From Gammaproteobacteria bacterium 42_54_T18 (GTDB lineage: Bacteria > Pseudomonadota > Gammaproteobacteria > Pseudomonadales > Ketobacteraceae), in NCBI GenBank assembly GCA_002163245.1, contig MAAL01000020.1, positions 1-64,000 of the forward strand: 64,000 bases of DNA. The letters run 5' to 3'. The notes under the pieces were generated by a model. That model saw only the letters and a list, made by a program, of their open reading frames with translations, had not been told where the DNA came from and made no database searches. The number at the start of each line of letters is the position of its first letter. Position 1 is the stretch's first letter. Below are positions 26,445 to 37,400 of the stretch, piece by piece. Position numbers and translations under genes: made by a program.

Positions 26445-27461
26445 CTAAACATTGCCCGTAATTTTCTTCCAACGCTGTTGATTCCGGCTATTTAATTTAA
26501 CCAACCAGCTAATACTACCTACAACCGTCCACTGAAAAATAATATAAGCCTTGGTTACAAAGCTCACATTCTTTACCACTTCAATAGCAAACGTTTTATC
26601 CGTTTTAGAATTGAGCAATGACAACGTAGCACCACGCTCATCACCCTTCACCAAGGAAATCTCATTACCTAAATACTTAAATTTTTTCGCCTCAACAGCA
26701 TCAAACCCAAAAGGTAATGGAACACCAAATATCGACGCTTGTAGCTGATTATTCTCTACCGTCATTCGCCCAAACAATGGCAATGGTGACATACTTTTTG
26801 GCAATCGAAAAAAGCCATCACACTGAGAACGAACCTCATCATCCACATCCACTGCAGGCGCGTGCCGAGTAATGGTGGTCTGAGCCTCAATATCAGCAAT
26901 GATTTCCGCTGGGAACAATGCCAACAGCTCATCATTTACCAAACAATCAACGACCAAATGTACGCGAACAATATCACTTTTATTATGCAGTTTATGGGGT
27001 TGGGCAAAATCACCAAACCAGAATTCACCCTCTTTCCAACAAAGGCGATCACCACCAGCATAGAACATCACATCTTCGTGGGTAACGATAGGTATATGAA
27101 GGCGAACCATTCCCGTCTCCCAATTAAACCCTACATCAACATGTTCGCCTATCTTTTTCCCTGGCGGTACAAATAATAATCGAGAGGTGCTAATTGGAAA
27201 CGAAAAGCTATCAAGAATTTCCTTAAAATAAGGGCAAAAAGATAGAACTTCCGTATCTTTGTATAACCCACCTTCAACAAACGCAACAGGGTTCTTATAA
27301 TCCCCATCAATACTGCGTAATGAAATACCCTTCCAACTACCATCATGGTAAGGGCCAGCCTGAGGTAAAGCCTTAAATTTTTGTAGTGCCGCATCTAAAT
27401 CAGACTGTAACTTTGCAATGTCAAAGCTACGATTTAGGCAAACTTGCGTAGGTAAACTCAC
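26445..27461 (-). CDS. Aspartyl/asparaginyl beta-hydroxylase-like dioxygenase
   Basis: 338 aa. The first 190 residues match the Asp_Arg_Hydrox family, non-heme Fe(II)/2-oxoglutarate enzymes: LLFVPPGKKIGEHVDVGFNWETGMVRLHIPIVTH supplies the first iron His and the RxHIP strand, and GDFAQPHKLHNKSDIVRVHLVVD has the second His and the Arg that binds 2-oxoglutarate. The C-terminal 140 residues are an unassigned domain, longer than usual for the family. It converges with the SGNH gene. The protein substrate is unknown. Confidence 0.78.
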   Translation of the reverse strand: MSLPTQVCLNRSFDIAKLQSDLDAALQKFKALPQAGPYHDGSWKGISLRSIDGDYKNPVAFVEGGLYKDTEVLSFCPYFKEILDSFSFPISTSRLLFVPPGKKIGEHVDVGFNWETGMVRLHIPIVTHEDVMFYAGGDRLCWKEGEFWFGDFAQPHKLHNKSDIVRVHLVVDCLVNDELLALFPAEIIADIEAQTTITRHAPAVDVDDEVRSQCDGFFRLPKSMSPLPLFGRMTVENNQLQASIFGVPLPFGFDAVEAKKFKYLGNEISLVKGDERGATLSLLNSKTDKTFAIEVVKNVSFVTKAYIIFQWTVVGSISWLVKLNSRNQQRWKKITGNV

Positions 27462-27652
27462 GTCAACCTCCTATCCATGAGGGTATAATTATTCTACGGC
27501 ATCCTGACACAACAGTCCCATAAGAACAATAGGTTGATTGTTTGAATTTGTAGCGGCTTAATAGGACCGTTGGATTAAATAGATTAGTGCTTAGATAGAA
27601 CACTTAATAGAACAATAAGCCCGTAAGCTAAAACACTTTAGCCCTGATTTTG

Positions 27653-30583
27653 TCAGACATCGTCACCGACCTTTTCTTCACCTAGGTAGCTATCTAACAT
27701 TTGATAGAAAACAGGCCGTACAATAGGTTTAGCTAAACAACCATTGCTGCCCACCTTTTTATACATTTTTACATCCTCTTGCATGACATTCGCTGTAAGC
27801 GCCAAAATCGGTAAGGTATACCCTTTATCTCGAATAGATTTTATGGCGTCCACACCATTCATGACCGGCATCTGTATATCCATTAACACCAAATCAAAAT
27901 CATTATTCTCAACCTGCTCAACTGCCTCTTTACCATTTTCAACTAAAATTAGCTCTGCCCCCGTCTTTTTAACCAGCATAGCAACCAGCTTTTGATTGAC
28001 CGGATTATCTTCCGCGTACAAGATTTTCCCGCTTAGCACCGGAATTGACAAACCTTTAGTAACTCGTTTTCTGTCTTCCTTTTTAGATGTATCCCAACTG
28101 CTAATCCACTCTTGACGATCAGGCAACTCCCCTCCAATATACGCAGAAAAACAACTACCTTCTCCTGGCACACTGGTAACATCAATAGTCCCCCCCATTA
28201 ATTCAGCTAATGTTTTAGAAATAACAAGCCCCAAACCCGTTCCGCCGAAATTTCTTGCGGTTGATTCATCTGCCTGGGAAAACTCCTGAAATAATTTGCC
28301 TAGCTGCTTCTCCGTTAATCCAATACCCGTATCACAAACGGCAAACCGCATCAGCTTCCTGCCCTCATCCCAACCCACTTCAATCGTAACACCTCCCTCT
28401 TTAGTGAATTTTAATGCATTACTACATAGGTTAAGCAATATTTGCTTCAATCGCTTTGGATCAGCTATGACCTTACTTGGGATTGGAAATTGATAATCTA
28501 TTTTAAATGAGAGCCCTTGAGACACCGCTTTCATAATAAAATAAGACTCTATATCCTTCATTAGCAATGCAATATCTACATCTATTTGTTCAACTTCGAG
28601 TTGATGAGCCTCTATCTTAGAAAAATCCAAAATATCATCAATAAGCCCTAACAAATGATGACTACTTCGAATAATGGTATCTACCGCATTTTGCTCTTCT
28701 TTAAACGTAAGTTCTTCATCGTAAAGTGACTCACTGTAACCAATAATGGCCGTCAAAGGTGTTCTGATTTCATGGCTCATATTCGCCAAAAACTCACCTT
28801 TTGCTGACGCTGATGCACTGGCAACTTCTTTTTCCACACGGTTTTTTTCTCTTTCTCGCTCTGCTTGCTCTTTTTCTTTCCTAGCAGTGATATCAACCAA
28901 AGTACCTTCAATATGACTAGGCTTACCGTTTGCATCCAAAATAAGTTGAGCAGAATGTCGCCCCCATGCATTACCACCACCCCGTCTTTCATAAGCTATT
29001 TCTGTTTGAAACACACCATCTTTACTCAACAAATCATACTGAGTGATTGGATCTGAATAACATACTTTGCTTGCCTCCACACCTGAAGCAAGCAAAGTAT
29101 CTACAGTGCTATAACCCAATAGCTTCGCCATCGATAAATTGGCACTTACCATACTTCCATCTAAGGTCATTCTGTACATGCCCTCTACAGCATTATCAAA
29201 GATGGAACGAAATTTAGTTAAACTCTCCATAGAGCGCTGATTTGCCGCAAGTGCCGTCGACTGCAGGAACTTAATTCTATCGGCAAGTGCAAATGATAAT
29301 AAAACCGCACCGGCTAATGTACCTATCGGTGCAGCGGCCAATAATAACGGTGTAGCCGGTAACACGCCTTCAAGAACCCCAACAAACAATATTCCTCCTG
29401 ATACCGTTGCCAATATCCCTGCAAAGAAATATCGAGCACTCTCATTGCCACCAACCCATGAGAAACTCGCAGTAATTAACAAGACAATCATCAAAACCAA
29501 AGAAACTCCAGACATCCATATCTGCGTACTAATATAGTCCACAAAAAATGCTGAAACCGCGCTTACAAAAATTGTCATCTTAAAGATATTGAAAACAAGT
29601 TCTGTTCCCGGCATGTCTTTTTCCGTCTCCAGAAAAACACGGGTAAATTGAATCATCATAAAAAATGAAAACATTAATAATTGGGGAAGGTAGTATTTAC
29701 TTAGCATCCCACCGCCATCGCCAAAAATGGTTAATCCATGGCCATTTTCAATAAATTGCCAAAACGCAATGCTAAAAACATAGAGAAAATAATACAGGTA
29801 CCCTTGATCTCTGACAGACAAAAAAACAAATACGTTATAAAATGCCATAATCAACATGCCGCCAAAAAACAGCCCGTACACAAACTCTTCATAGGCTACT
29901 TTTTCTGCAAATGCGATAGGATTCCATAATGTCAACGGCACAAATAGCGCATTATCATTGCGAATATTTAGATAATAGGTTTTTTCCTCATATAGCAAAG
30001 TCTTAACCGGAAATACGCTATTAACATGAACAACATCTCGCTCCGAAAAAGGTTTTCTAATATCCGCAGTCTGCACCTTGTAACTACCATCTTCCTGAGG
30101 AGTATACAATGCGGCAATATTCAGCTGCGACCTACCAACCTCAAGGTACCATAATCGCTTATTGGTAATATCTGCTATTGAGGGGTGAGACGATAAAGTA
30201 AAACGTATCCAATAAGAATAACCCGTTATACCCGCATTTAGAATTGCTCCACTGCTTGGAATAAATCGATCTTCGTAGTCCCCTGAAGACACCTGATCGA
30301 TACTTAATTCACCAGGAATATCCTCTAACACCTCCATTGCGTTGTTAACAGAATAACTATCAACCGTTCCAAATAAATCGATAGTTTTTTGTTCAATTTC
30401 CAATTTTATCATTTCGACAGAATCAGAGAAATCGATCCATGACTCTGCCATCGCTAAACGGGATCCCCCCAGAAAAGCATGAATTAAAAGTGCGCTAAAT
30501 AAGATAATTCGCGCCATGTAAACCTTCAATTTAATCGGCATAAACCACTGACATCCGTTACGATGTTTTTTCGCCAGGCTCAT
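27653..30583 (-). CDS. 7TMR-DISM hybrid sensor histidine kinase (paralogue B)
   Basis: 976 aa. Order as in paralogue A: signal (about 21-45), DISMED2-like sensory domain (MEVLEDIPGELSID at its start, HVNSVFPV near its end), 7TM (about 225-440), PAS (about 455-575), coiled linker, HisKA with MSHEIRTPL (His604), HATPase_c with intact GGTGLGLVIS, receiver with LMDIQMPVMNG and the KPI lysine motif. There is no Hpt. It is the only one of the three clustered kinases with wholly canonical motifs and nothing after the receiver. ATG 30583 overlaps the stop of the small membrane protein gene by 26 bp; ATG 30541 is an alternative. It is cotranscribed with the genes upstream. Confidence 0.9.
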   Translation of the reverse strand: MSLAKKHRNGCQWFMPIKLKVYMARIILFSALLIHAFLGGSRLAMAESWIDFSDSVEMIKLEIEQKTIDLFGTVDSYSVNNAMEVLEDIPGELSIDQVSSGDYEDRFIPSSGAILNAGITGYSYWIRFTLSSHPSIADITNKRLWYLEVGRSQLNIAALYTPQEDGSYKVQTADIRKPFSERDVVHVNSVFPVKTLLYEEKTYYLNIRNDNALFVPLTLWNPIAFAEKVAYEEFVYGLFFGGMLIMAFYNVFVFLSVRDQGYLYYFLYVFSIAFWQFIENGHGLTIFGDGGGMLSKYYLPQLLMFSFFMMIQFTRVFLETEKDMPGTELVFNIFKMTIFVSAVSAFFVDYISTQIWMSGVSLVLMIVLLITASFSWVGGNESARYFFAGILATVSGGILFVGVLEGVLPATPLLLAAAPIGTLAGAVLLSFALADRIKFLQSTALAANQRSMESLTKFRSIFDNAVEGMYRMTLDGSMVSANLSMAKLLGYSTVDTLLASGVEASKVCYSDPITQYDLLSKDGVFQTEIAYERRGGGNAWGRHSAQLILDANGKPSHIEGTLVDITARKEKEQAEREREKNRVEKEVASASASAKGEFLANMSHEIRTPLTAIIGYSESLYDEELTFKEEQNAVDTIIRSSHHLLGLIDDILDFSKIEAHQLEVEQIDVDIALLMKDIESYFIMKAVSQGLSFKIDYQFPIPSKVIADPKRLKQILLNLCSNALKFTKEGGVTIEVGWDEGRKLMRFAVCDTGIGLTEKQLGKLFQEFSQADESTARNFGGTGLGLVISKTLAELMGGTIDVTSVPGEGSCFSAYIGGELPDRQEWISSWDTSKKEDRKRVTKGLSIPVLSGKILYAEDNPVNQKLVAMLVKKTGAELILVENGKEAVEQVENNDFDLVLMDIQMPVMNGVDAIKSIRDKGYTLPILALTANVMQEDVKMYKKVGSNGCLAKPIVRPVFYQMLDSYLGEEKVGDDV

Positions 30584-31097
30584 CTTGTGGCTTTAACATT
30601 TCAACAGGAAATATACCTTTTTCAACCTCCTCAACCTCTTCACTTTCTTCCGCAGCATCTCCTTCTTCACGCGCCCGGATAATACTGATTGCACTGATAT
30701 ACAAAGAGATCGCGACAATCAGTAATGCTGGCTGAACAAAAGCTACTATTTCCGGTGGATCCTCGGCTGTGCTCAATTTCATGGTCATAATTAACGCAGG
30801 AATAAGTATGAGGAACAAGGTGGAGGATATAATCAATACCACCCGCTCTTTATACACACCTAACGAGCGATCCGACACTAGACCCTGAAAGAACTTACTG
30901 ATACTCAACCCTGTTAATATAGAAGCGGCAATAGAAAGCTCTGGCCCCAACAAGATATCCTTAGCGTTCCCTGCCCATAAGGTTTGCAATAGAATCGCCA
31001 TAAATGGCAGCATAATAAACAGAATATCAGCATAGGTCCCCTGCTTTAGCCGAGACAACTCTTTCTCTTCTATTATTGAACTGTACTTTTCACTCAT
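30558..31097 (-). CDS. Four-TM membrane protein encoded between two 7TMR-DISM kinases
   Basis: About 179 aa from ATG 31097 (a TTG at 31133 extends the frame into the upstream kinase gene). There are four predicted TM helices at roughly 22-40, 51-70, 84-105 and 118-140, then a strongly acidic Glu-rich tail (EEGDAAEESEEVEEVEKG) and a short C-terminus. No conserved domain is recognised. The 10-bp spacing from paralogue C and the overlap with paralogue B indicate one transcript and suggest a role with these sensors, for example as an accessory membrane subunit (inference). Confidence 0.65.
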   Translation of the reverse strand: MSEKYSSIIEEKELSRLKQGTYADILFIMLPFMAILLQTLWAGNAKDILLGPELSIAASILTGLSISKFFQGLVSDRSLGVYKERVVLIISSTLFLILIPALIMTMKLSTAEDPPEIVAFVQPALLIVAISLYISAISIIRAREEGDAAEESEEVEEVEKGIFPVEMLKPQDEPGEKTS

Positions 31098-31107
31098 AAC
31101 ACCACCA

Positions 31108-34100
31108 TCAACGTTTCTCTTCAATGTTTTCAACTACAAAACCAAAATCTTCAATAATCATAGAAAGCCACCGATCTACGTCCTTAGCCGTCTCATGAGT
31201 TACCTCATTTTTTAAAATCCCTGTTAGACCTTCGCTATGCTGAACAAGCGTATTAAGATCAAGGGAAAGGGCCATCTTATGAACTTTCTTTACGATACTC
31301 TTAAGCTTAGTCCAATTTTTGCGCATAACTAACTCAATCATCAACTCTTCTAATCTTGGTAAATCTTGTACAAATAGTGACATATCCAATCGCTCGTTAC
31401 GGGGTCCCGAAATATCTTTTGATGTGAAAATCCCATCTGTTATCGAACTATCACAATGCGGCATAAGTTCATCTAAAACCTCAAACAACTTCCTTTTATT
31501 CAAAGGCTTAGCGAGCAACCCTTGGCAACCGGCGGCTAACACCTTGTCAATTTCAACTTGGTCTACTTCAGCCGTTAATGCATAAATAGGTACTTGATAC
31601 CCCCTACCCCTTATGTATTTTACTGCCTCAATACCATTTCTTCGTGGCATATTAATATCCATTAGCACAAAATCCGGTAACGCTTTATCGCAAGCCTCAC
31701 AAGCTTCAACACCATCTGCAGCTATAATGACGTTGACTCCGATTTTCTTCAGAACACGCTCGATAAGCTTTTGATTAACAACATTGTCTTCCGCCAACAG
31801 TACTGTTCCTGTCAATTTCGGGGTTGATTTAACTGTCCCACTCATACGACTAGCGCTTTTCTTAGACTGCCCCCCCCCCTGAAGCCAATCCACACTTGGC
31901 GGAAGCTGACCATCTACGTCAAAGGCGAACGTGCTACCTTTGCCAACCTCACTCATTACCGTAATGCTTCCTCCCATTAACACCGCTAATTTTTGAGATA
32001 TTGCCAGCCCAAGTCCAGCGCCGCCATATTGCCGTGTTGATGAAGTATCAGCTTGATCAAAGATCTGGAATAAGTTGTGCTGCACTTCGTTACTCATTCC
32101 GACGCCGCTATCAATGACTTCAAACACAAGCTTATTTTGTCTGCTATCCCAACGCACCGATAGAACAACGCCCCCTTTGTCGGTAAATTTTATTGCATTC
32201 GAGCATAGATTTTTCAGTACTTGCGACATTCGCATTGAATCGCCAATCAGTATTCCCGGTAAAGGATATTGATACGCGATATCAAACGTCAACTGTTTAC
32301 GCTCCGCTAAAAAAATGTATTCATCACGGACTCGCTCAACCATATCAATCAAATTTACCGTAACGCTCTCAACGCCAAGTTTTCCGGCGTCCATTTTAGA
32401 AAAATCCAAAATATCATTAATAAGCTGAAGCAAAACATGACTACTAGAAACAACCAATTTTACTGCATGATCCCGTTCTGATTTTGTTAAAGACTCATCT
32501 TTAAGGGATTCACTAAAACCAATAATTGCTGTCAACGGGGTTCGAATTTCATGGCTCATATTTGATAAGAACTCGCTTTTTGCACTGGTAGATGCTTTAG
32601 CAATATCTTTCTCTATACGTTCTTTTTCTCCTTCTTGAACCGCAATATTTTTCAGCATCGATTGAGTATCATTAACGACGGTACCTTCAATATGATGAGG
32701 GTTGCCATACACATCAACAACCAGTTTAGCATTATGCGTAGCCCAAACCTGACTACCATCACGCCGGCAGAAAAAAAGATCATGGCCCGAACGGCCTCTT
32801 GTCAAAAGATGCAAATACTCCTCTCGATTATCGTTAAATAGCGCTCTTGCCAAATCATCCCCATACAGTTTAAGCTCTTTCGCATCTTCAAATCCAAAGA
32901 TACGAACCATAGAAGGGTTTGAACTCAAGAATACGCCTTCCATTGTCATGGTATACATACCCTCCCTAGCATTTTCAAACACCGATTGATATTTTTCTAA
33001 ATGGCTCATTGCCTGATTATCAGCAAAAAGCGCAGCAGCTTGCTCATTCTTTATTCTATTCGCCAACGCAAAAGACAAGGCAACTGCCTCGACCAATATA
33101 CCTATTGGCGTTGCTGATAATGTGAACGGGGTTGCTGGAATAATCTTATAAGTCACACCTGAAAATATTAGTAACCCTATAATGTTAGAGATCCATGCAA
33201 AAAAGAAATATTTTGCATTTTGATTCCCTTTGTACCAGCAGTAGACAATAACCGCTAAATAGGCAGGCAAAAACACAACCATAAAAAGCAAATTAAAAAA
33301 TGCCCCTGTATCATATGAAGTAAAAATAGTAATAAACGCACTTATAATAGAACATGTTATAAGAAGATTGAAAAAGTCATTAATTCTTGGATGATTTTCT
33401 TTTATAGACATGAAGCTTTTCGCAAATAGAAGCCCTGAAATTGCAGTTTCCCAAATAATAAACAGTACATATTCCCGATTTATGTCTCCAATTATATTGG
33501 TGAGATGAATGACTCCATGGCCAATCTCAAGAAAATCAAATAGCGATATACCTCCTAAATAGAGAACGTAATATAAATAGCTAACATCCCTTACCGACAC
33601 ATAAAGAAAAAGGTTATACGATAGAAGTATCAACATACCGCCAAAAAACACCCCGTAAATGAACTCAACCGTTGAGACTTCTTTCACAAACTCTCTCTGA
33701 GACCAAAGTGTTATAGGCATATACACAGCTGTTCTGCTTTTAAATTTTGCATATAAAGTCATCTCTTGACCTATAGACATATCGACGATAAAAACACTGT
33801 TAACGTGTTGCACTTCTCTATCAGAATACGCACTTCTCATATCAGATGATTTAACTTCATAAACCCCATCAAACTCTTCAATAAATAGTTCAGCCATATC
33901 CAAATTCGATCTACCCAACTCTAAATACCAGCGCTTTAAATCCTCTTTATTTGGATATGAATCAGGATAAACAAGTTTGATCTTCAGCCAAAATGTTGAC
34001 CTAGAAATACTTAAATTCAGAATACGTTGATAGTTTTTTTTGAATTCTTTCTGGTATTTAGATGTTGATATCTGATCAATCGTTAACGAATTTGTTTTAT

Positions 34101-34272
34101 CCTCTAACACCATCATGGATAGGTTTAGAGGGTAATTTCCTTTGGAAAACAATCGCACAGCCTGTTGATCTTCTTCCCCTATTGCGGAAAAAGAAATAAG
34201 TAAAAAAATAACACTGAAGCATCTTACTCTAAAAAGAACAGAACACTTAGAGCGACACTGTCTTAACTTCAT
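31108..34272 (-). CDS. 7TMR-DISM hybrid sensor kinase with C-terminal Hpt-like domain (paralogue C)
   Basis: 1054 aa. Signal (about 12-32), DISMED2-like domain (VLEDKTNSLTID), 7TM (about 205-415), PAS (about 430-550), HisKA MSHEIRTPL (His574), HATPase_c with GGAGLGLAIS, receiver with LMDINMPRRNG, then about 100 residues resembling an Hpt bundle: WTKLKSIVKKVHKMALSLDL with His998 in the phospho-acceptor position, but without the usual Lys four residues on. The gene carries a run of ten G between kinase and receiver regions (31870-31879, coding Gln-Gly-Gly-Gly-Gln). The 210-bp gap to paralogue D may hold its own promoter. Confidence 0.9.
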   Translation of the reverse strand: MKLRQCRSKCSVLFRVRCFSVIFLLISFSAIGEEDQQAVRLFSKGNYPLNLSMMVLEDKTNSLTIDQISTSKYQKEFKKNYQRILNLSISRSTFWLKIKLVYPDSYPNKEDLKRWYLELGRSNLDMAELFIEEFDGVYEVKSSDMRSAYSDREVQHVNSVFIVDMSIGQEMTLYAKFKSRTAVYMPITLWSQREFVKEVSTVEFIYGVFFGGMLILLSYNLFLYVSVRDVSYLYYVLYLGGISLFDFLEIGHGVIHLTNIIGDINREYVLFIIWETAISGLLFAKSFMSIKENHPRINDFFNLLITCSIISAFITIFTSYDTGAFFNLLFMVVFLPAYLAVIVYCWYKGNQNAKYFFFAWISNIIGLLIFSGVTYKIIPATPFTLSATPIGILVEAVALSFALANRIKNEQAAALFADNQAMSHLEKYQSVFENAREGMYTMTMEGVFLSSNPSMVRIFGFEDAKELKLYGDDLARALFNDNREEYLHLLTRGRSGHDLFFCRRDGSQVWATHNAKLVVDVYGNPHHIEGTVVNDTQSMLKNIAVQEGEKERIEKDIAKASTSAKSEFLSNMSHEIRTPLTAIIGFSESLKDESLTKSERDHAVKLVVSSSHVLLQLINDILDFSKMDAGKLGVESVTVNLIDMVERVRDEYIFLAERKQLTFDIAYQYPLPGILIGDSMRMSQVLKNLCSNAIKFTDKGGVVLSVRWDSRQNKLVFEVIDSGVGMSNEVQHNLFQIFDQADTSSTRQYGGAGLGLAISQKLAVLMGGSITVMSEVGKGSTFAFDVDGQLPPSVDWLQGGGQSKKSASRMSGTVKSTPKLTGTVLLAEDNVVNQKLIERVLKKIGVNVIIAADGVEACEACDKALPDFVLMDINMPRRNGIEAVKYIRGRGYQVPIYALTAEVDQVEIDKVLAAGCQGLLAKPLNKRKLFEVLDELMPHCDSSITDGIFTSKDISGPRNERLDMSLFVQDLPRLEELMIELVMRKNWTKLKSIVKKVHKMALSLDLNTLVQHSEGLTGILKNEVTHETAKDVDRWLSMIIEDFGFVVENIEEKR
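31870..31879 (-). repeat. G10 homopolymer inside the paralogue C kinase gene
   Basis: Ten consecutive C on the plus strand (G10 in the coding sense) encode the linker Leu-Gln-Gly-Gly-Gly-Gln between the HATPase and receiver domains. Slippage by one base would remove the receiver and Hpt-like parts while leaving the kinase core. Runs of this length are uncommon in moderate-GC coding sequence. Confidence 0.9.
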
Positions 34273-34481
34273 TAGTCTTGCGTACAGAAACTACTACCTC
34301 ACAAATTAAAAATGGACGTGGAAGTAAAAGTAAAAACAATTATACCCCCCCTCTCTTTAGTATAGATATCCCCAGAGAATAACAAGGTATTGGATAGTTT
34401 ACCGACTCCTTAGAACAAAAAGTCATAACATAGATAATCGTCAGCATTTAATTTTCTAACTTCCTCGCCACACTCTACCTT

Positions 34482-37400
34482 TTAACGTTTCTTAGCTGAT
34501 ATTTTTTCATTTTTTTCATTTTGCCTAATACCTTTATCCACCCAATAAATCCATTTATTCACCTCATCAAAATCCCCTTCTTGCAATGCAGAGATCAGGT
34601 TACTGCTATTTCTCGATAGATCGTACAACTTGCAATCTCCTGCCACTCGATTAATTTGAACAACTACTTCCTCAAGCTTTACCCAACGTTTATTTTCATA
34701 CAGGTCTCGGACAAATTCATTGATTTGAGGAAGCGCATCAGAGAACCTAAGAACACCTTTGTCCAATACGTTCTTAGGTTTATTGTTTGTAAATAATAAT
34801 ACACGTGATGATTGCGCCTTTATTGCCACCTCCGCGATGGTACGCTTACATTTCTTATTCAGAAATATCGTTTCTATTACTAGTTCTTGTACAGGCTCAG
34901 GTAATTCGATGATTTCGCGCTGAGATGTTAGATGTTTCTCTAAAGCCTCATACAATTTCGCTCTATTAAGCGGCTTACTCAGAACGCCTTGACTCCCTGC
35001 CTCCATTGCTTTTTCAATCGTTTTTTGATCTGTTTCTGCAGTTAACATATAGATAGGAATATCTTTGTTGATTTCTCTGATAATCCTTACCGCTTCTATG
35101 CCATTTCGATTTGGCATATTGACATCCATCAAAATCAAGTCCGGCACAGAATCTAAACAACAAGCACTCGCCTCGACTCCGTCATTCGCAATAACAACAC
35201 TAACCCCAAATTTACTTAGAACTCGAGATATCAACGCCTGATTAACAACATTATCTTCAGCCAACAAAACAGTACCGCTTAAATCAAGGTAATCGACTTC
35301 TTTTGACGGCGAAGGATCCGCTGCTAGATGTTTAGTTGGTACATCAGAAGATTCTTTTAACATATTTCTATTTGCATATTTTTCTTCTGAAGGAACCTCA
35401 AACGTATCAACCCAATCAACATCCGGCTCCAACTCTAATTTCACAGAAAAACCAAAAACACTCCCCTTCCCTAATTCACTTGAAACAGTCACATCCCCGC
35501 CCATTAATACAGCGAGCCCTTTAGATATTGGAAGCCCTAGACCAGAATCATCTTTTCTAACGCTGAGCACACCTTCCCCCTTATCTCTGGACAATCCAAC
35601 ACAAAAGATATAATCGATGTCATAGCTTCCAATCCCCTCCCCCTGATCTGAAACTTCAAACATTAAAAACCCATCTTTCCACGAAATATCGACCTTTATC
35701 ATTCCCGATTCTGAATATTTAATAGCGTTATCACACAGATTATTGAGTATTTGTAGTATTTTGGCAGGATCACCTAAAGCCATACGTGGAAGGCCTGATG
35801 AAAACACAATCTCAAATCCCACACCTTTATCTCTACTTTCTTGAAAAAACGATTTCCTAACTTCTAAAATCAAATCAACAATTGAAAATTGCATTTTTTC
35901 TAAATAAAACTTACCGGCTTCTAATTTTGAAAAATCCAAAATATTATTAATAATTTTCATTAGATTACGGCTATTACCAGCGACAATTTCTATATGTTTA
36001 TTTTTTGAACCAAAATCTACTTCACCTACCTCTTTTAGCTCCTCCTTTAATAGTTCGCTAAAACCAATTATCGATGTCAAAGGTGTTCTGATCTTTTGAC
36101 TCATCATCGATAACAATTGACTTTTCTCTTGCGTCTCTGATATCGCATAAGTTTTTCTCAAAACCTCTTTCAGTTGATCTCTAATCGCTTTTTCTTTTTC
36201 TTTTATTTCCGTAATATCAACAACAGCACCTTCAACATGAAGATGGTTTCCGCCAGCATCACAAATCACCCTTGAACTATGATGAGCCCATACCTTTCGA
36301 CCATTCAAACCACAAAAAAACACCTCCTTACTTTCAACATTATCAACTAGGTATTCGTAACACTCATCATCGTCATAACCGTATAGATTTAACGCAATAC
36401 CTTCGCTATTTTTTATAACGTCACTTTCATTCATACAACCCATAATTCTAGCCATTGATGCATTGGCATTAGTAACCTTACCTTCCATTGACATCCAATA
36501 CATACCCTCCAGCGCATTGTCAAAAACCGATCTATATTTAGACATGTTTTCTACAATCATTTTGTCAGCATCTAATTTTTTCTTTCCTTCGACCTTTATC
36601 CTATCAGCCAATGAGAATGAAAAAATAACAGCCTCCAAAATAACACCCAAAGGAGCTAAATAAATGGTAATCCAAGTTGAAGGTAAGACTCCATTTGCCA
36701 TAGCGGCATAAGTCATCAGTCCAATAGCATTAAATGACCATGCAAAAAAGAAAAATCTCGCGGTATCATTACCCTTTATCCAGCAATAAGAAGTCGTAAC
36801 AAGCAGTACAACAAAGAAAAATATTGCAAATGAACTTACCCAAACGATAGAAATGTAATCCTTTTTTAAAACGCTCATAACCCCAGAAACAATGATAATC
36901 CAAACAGCCACATTGAAAAATATCTGCAATCTAGGGTGTTTTTCAGCTATATGTAAAAACGATGTAAAAAACTTAGTCCCGCCCCACAAAGACACCCAAA
37001 CTATTGCAGAGGTATACTCCTTACCTAAAGCCTCAACAATCACATTAAATTGAATTGCTCCGTGTCCAATCTCAAAAAGTTCGAACAAGGTAACACTTCC
37101 CAAATACACAATATAATAGAGGTAACAATCGTCTCTAATCGAAGAGTAAAGAAACATGTTATAGGCAAGTAGAATCAACATCCCGCCAAAAAACAGACCA
37201 AATACAAACTCCTCCTTTGCAACCTTCTCTGAAAAACCTGATGGACTCCATAGAACCAAAGGGAAATGTAATGCTGACGATATATTTTGAACTTTTATAT
37301 ACAACGTTAATGTCTGACCCAATACCGTACTTATAGGAAAAACACTATTCACGTGAGAGATTTCTTTTCTCGAAAATGGCAGCCTCGAATCAGAACTTTT

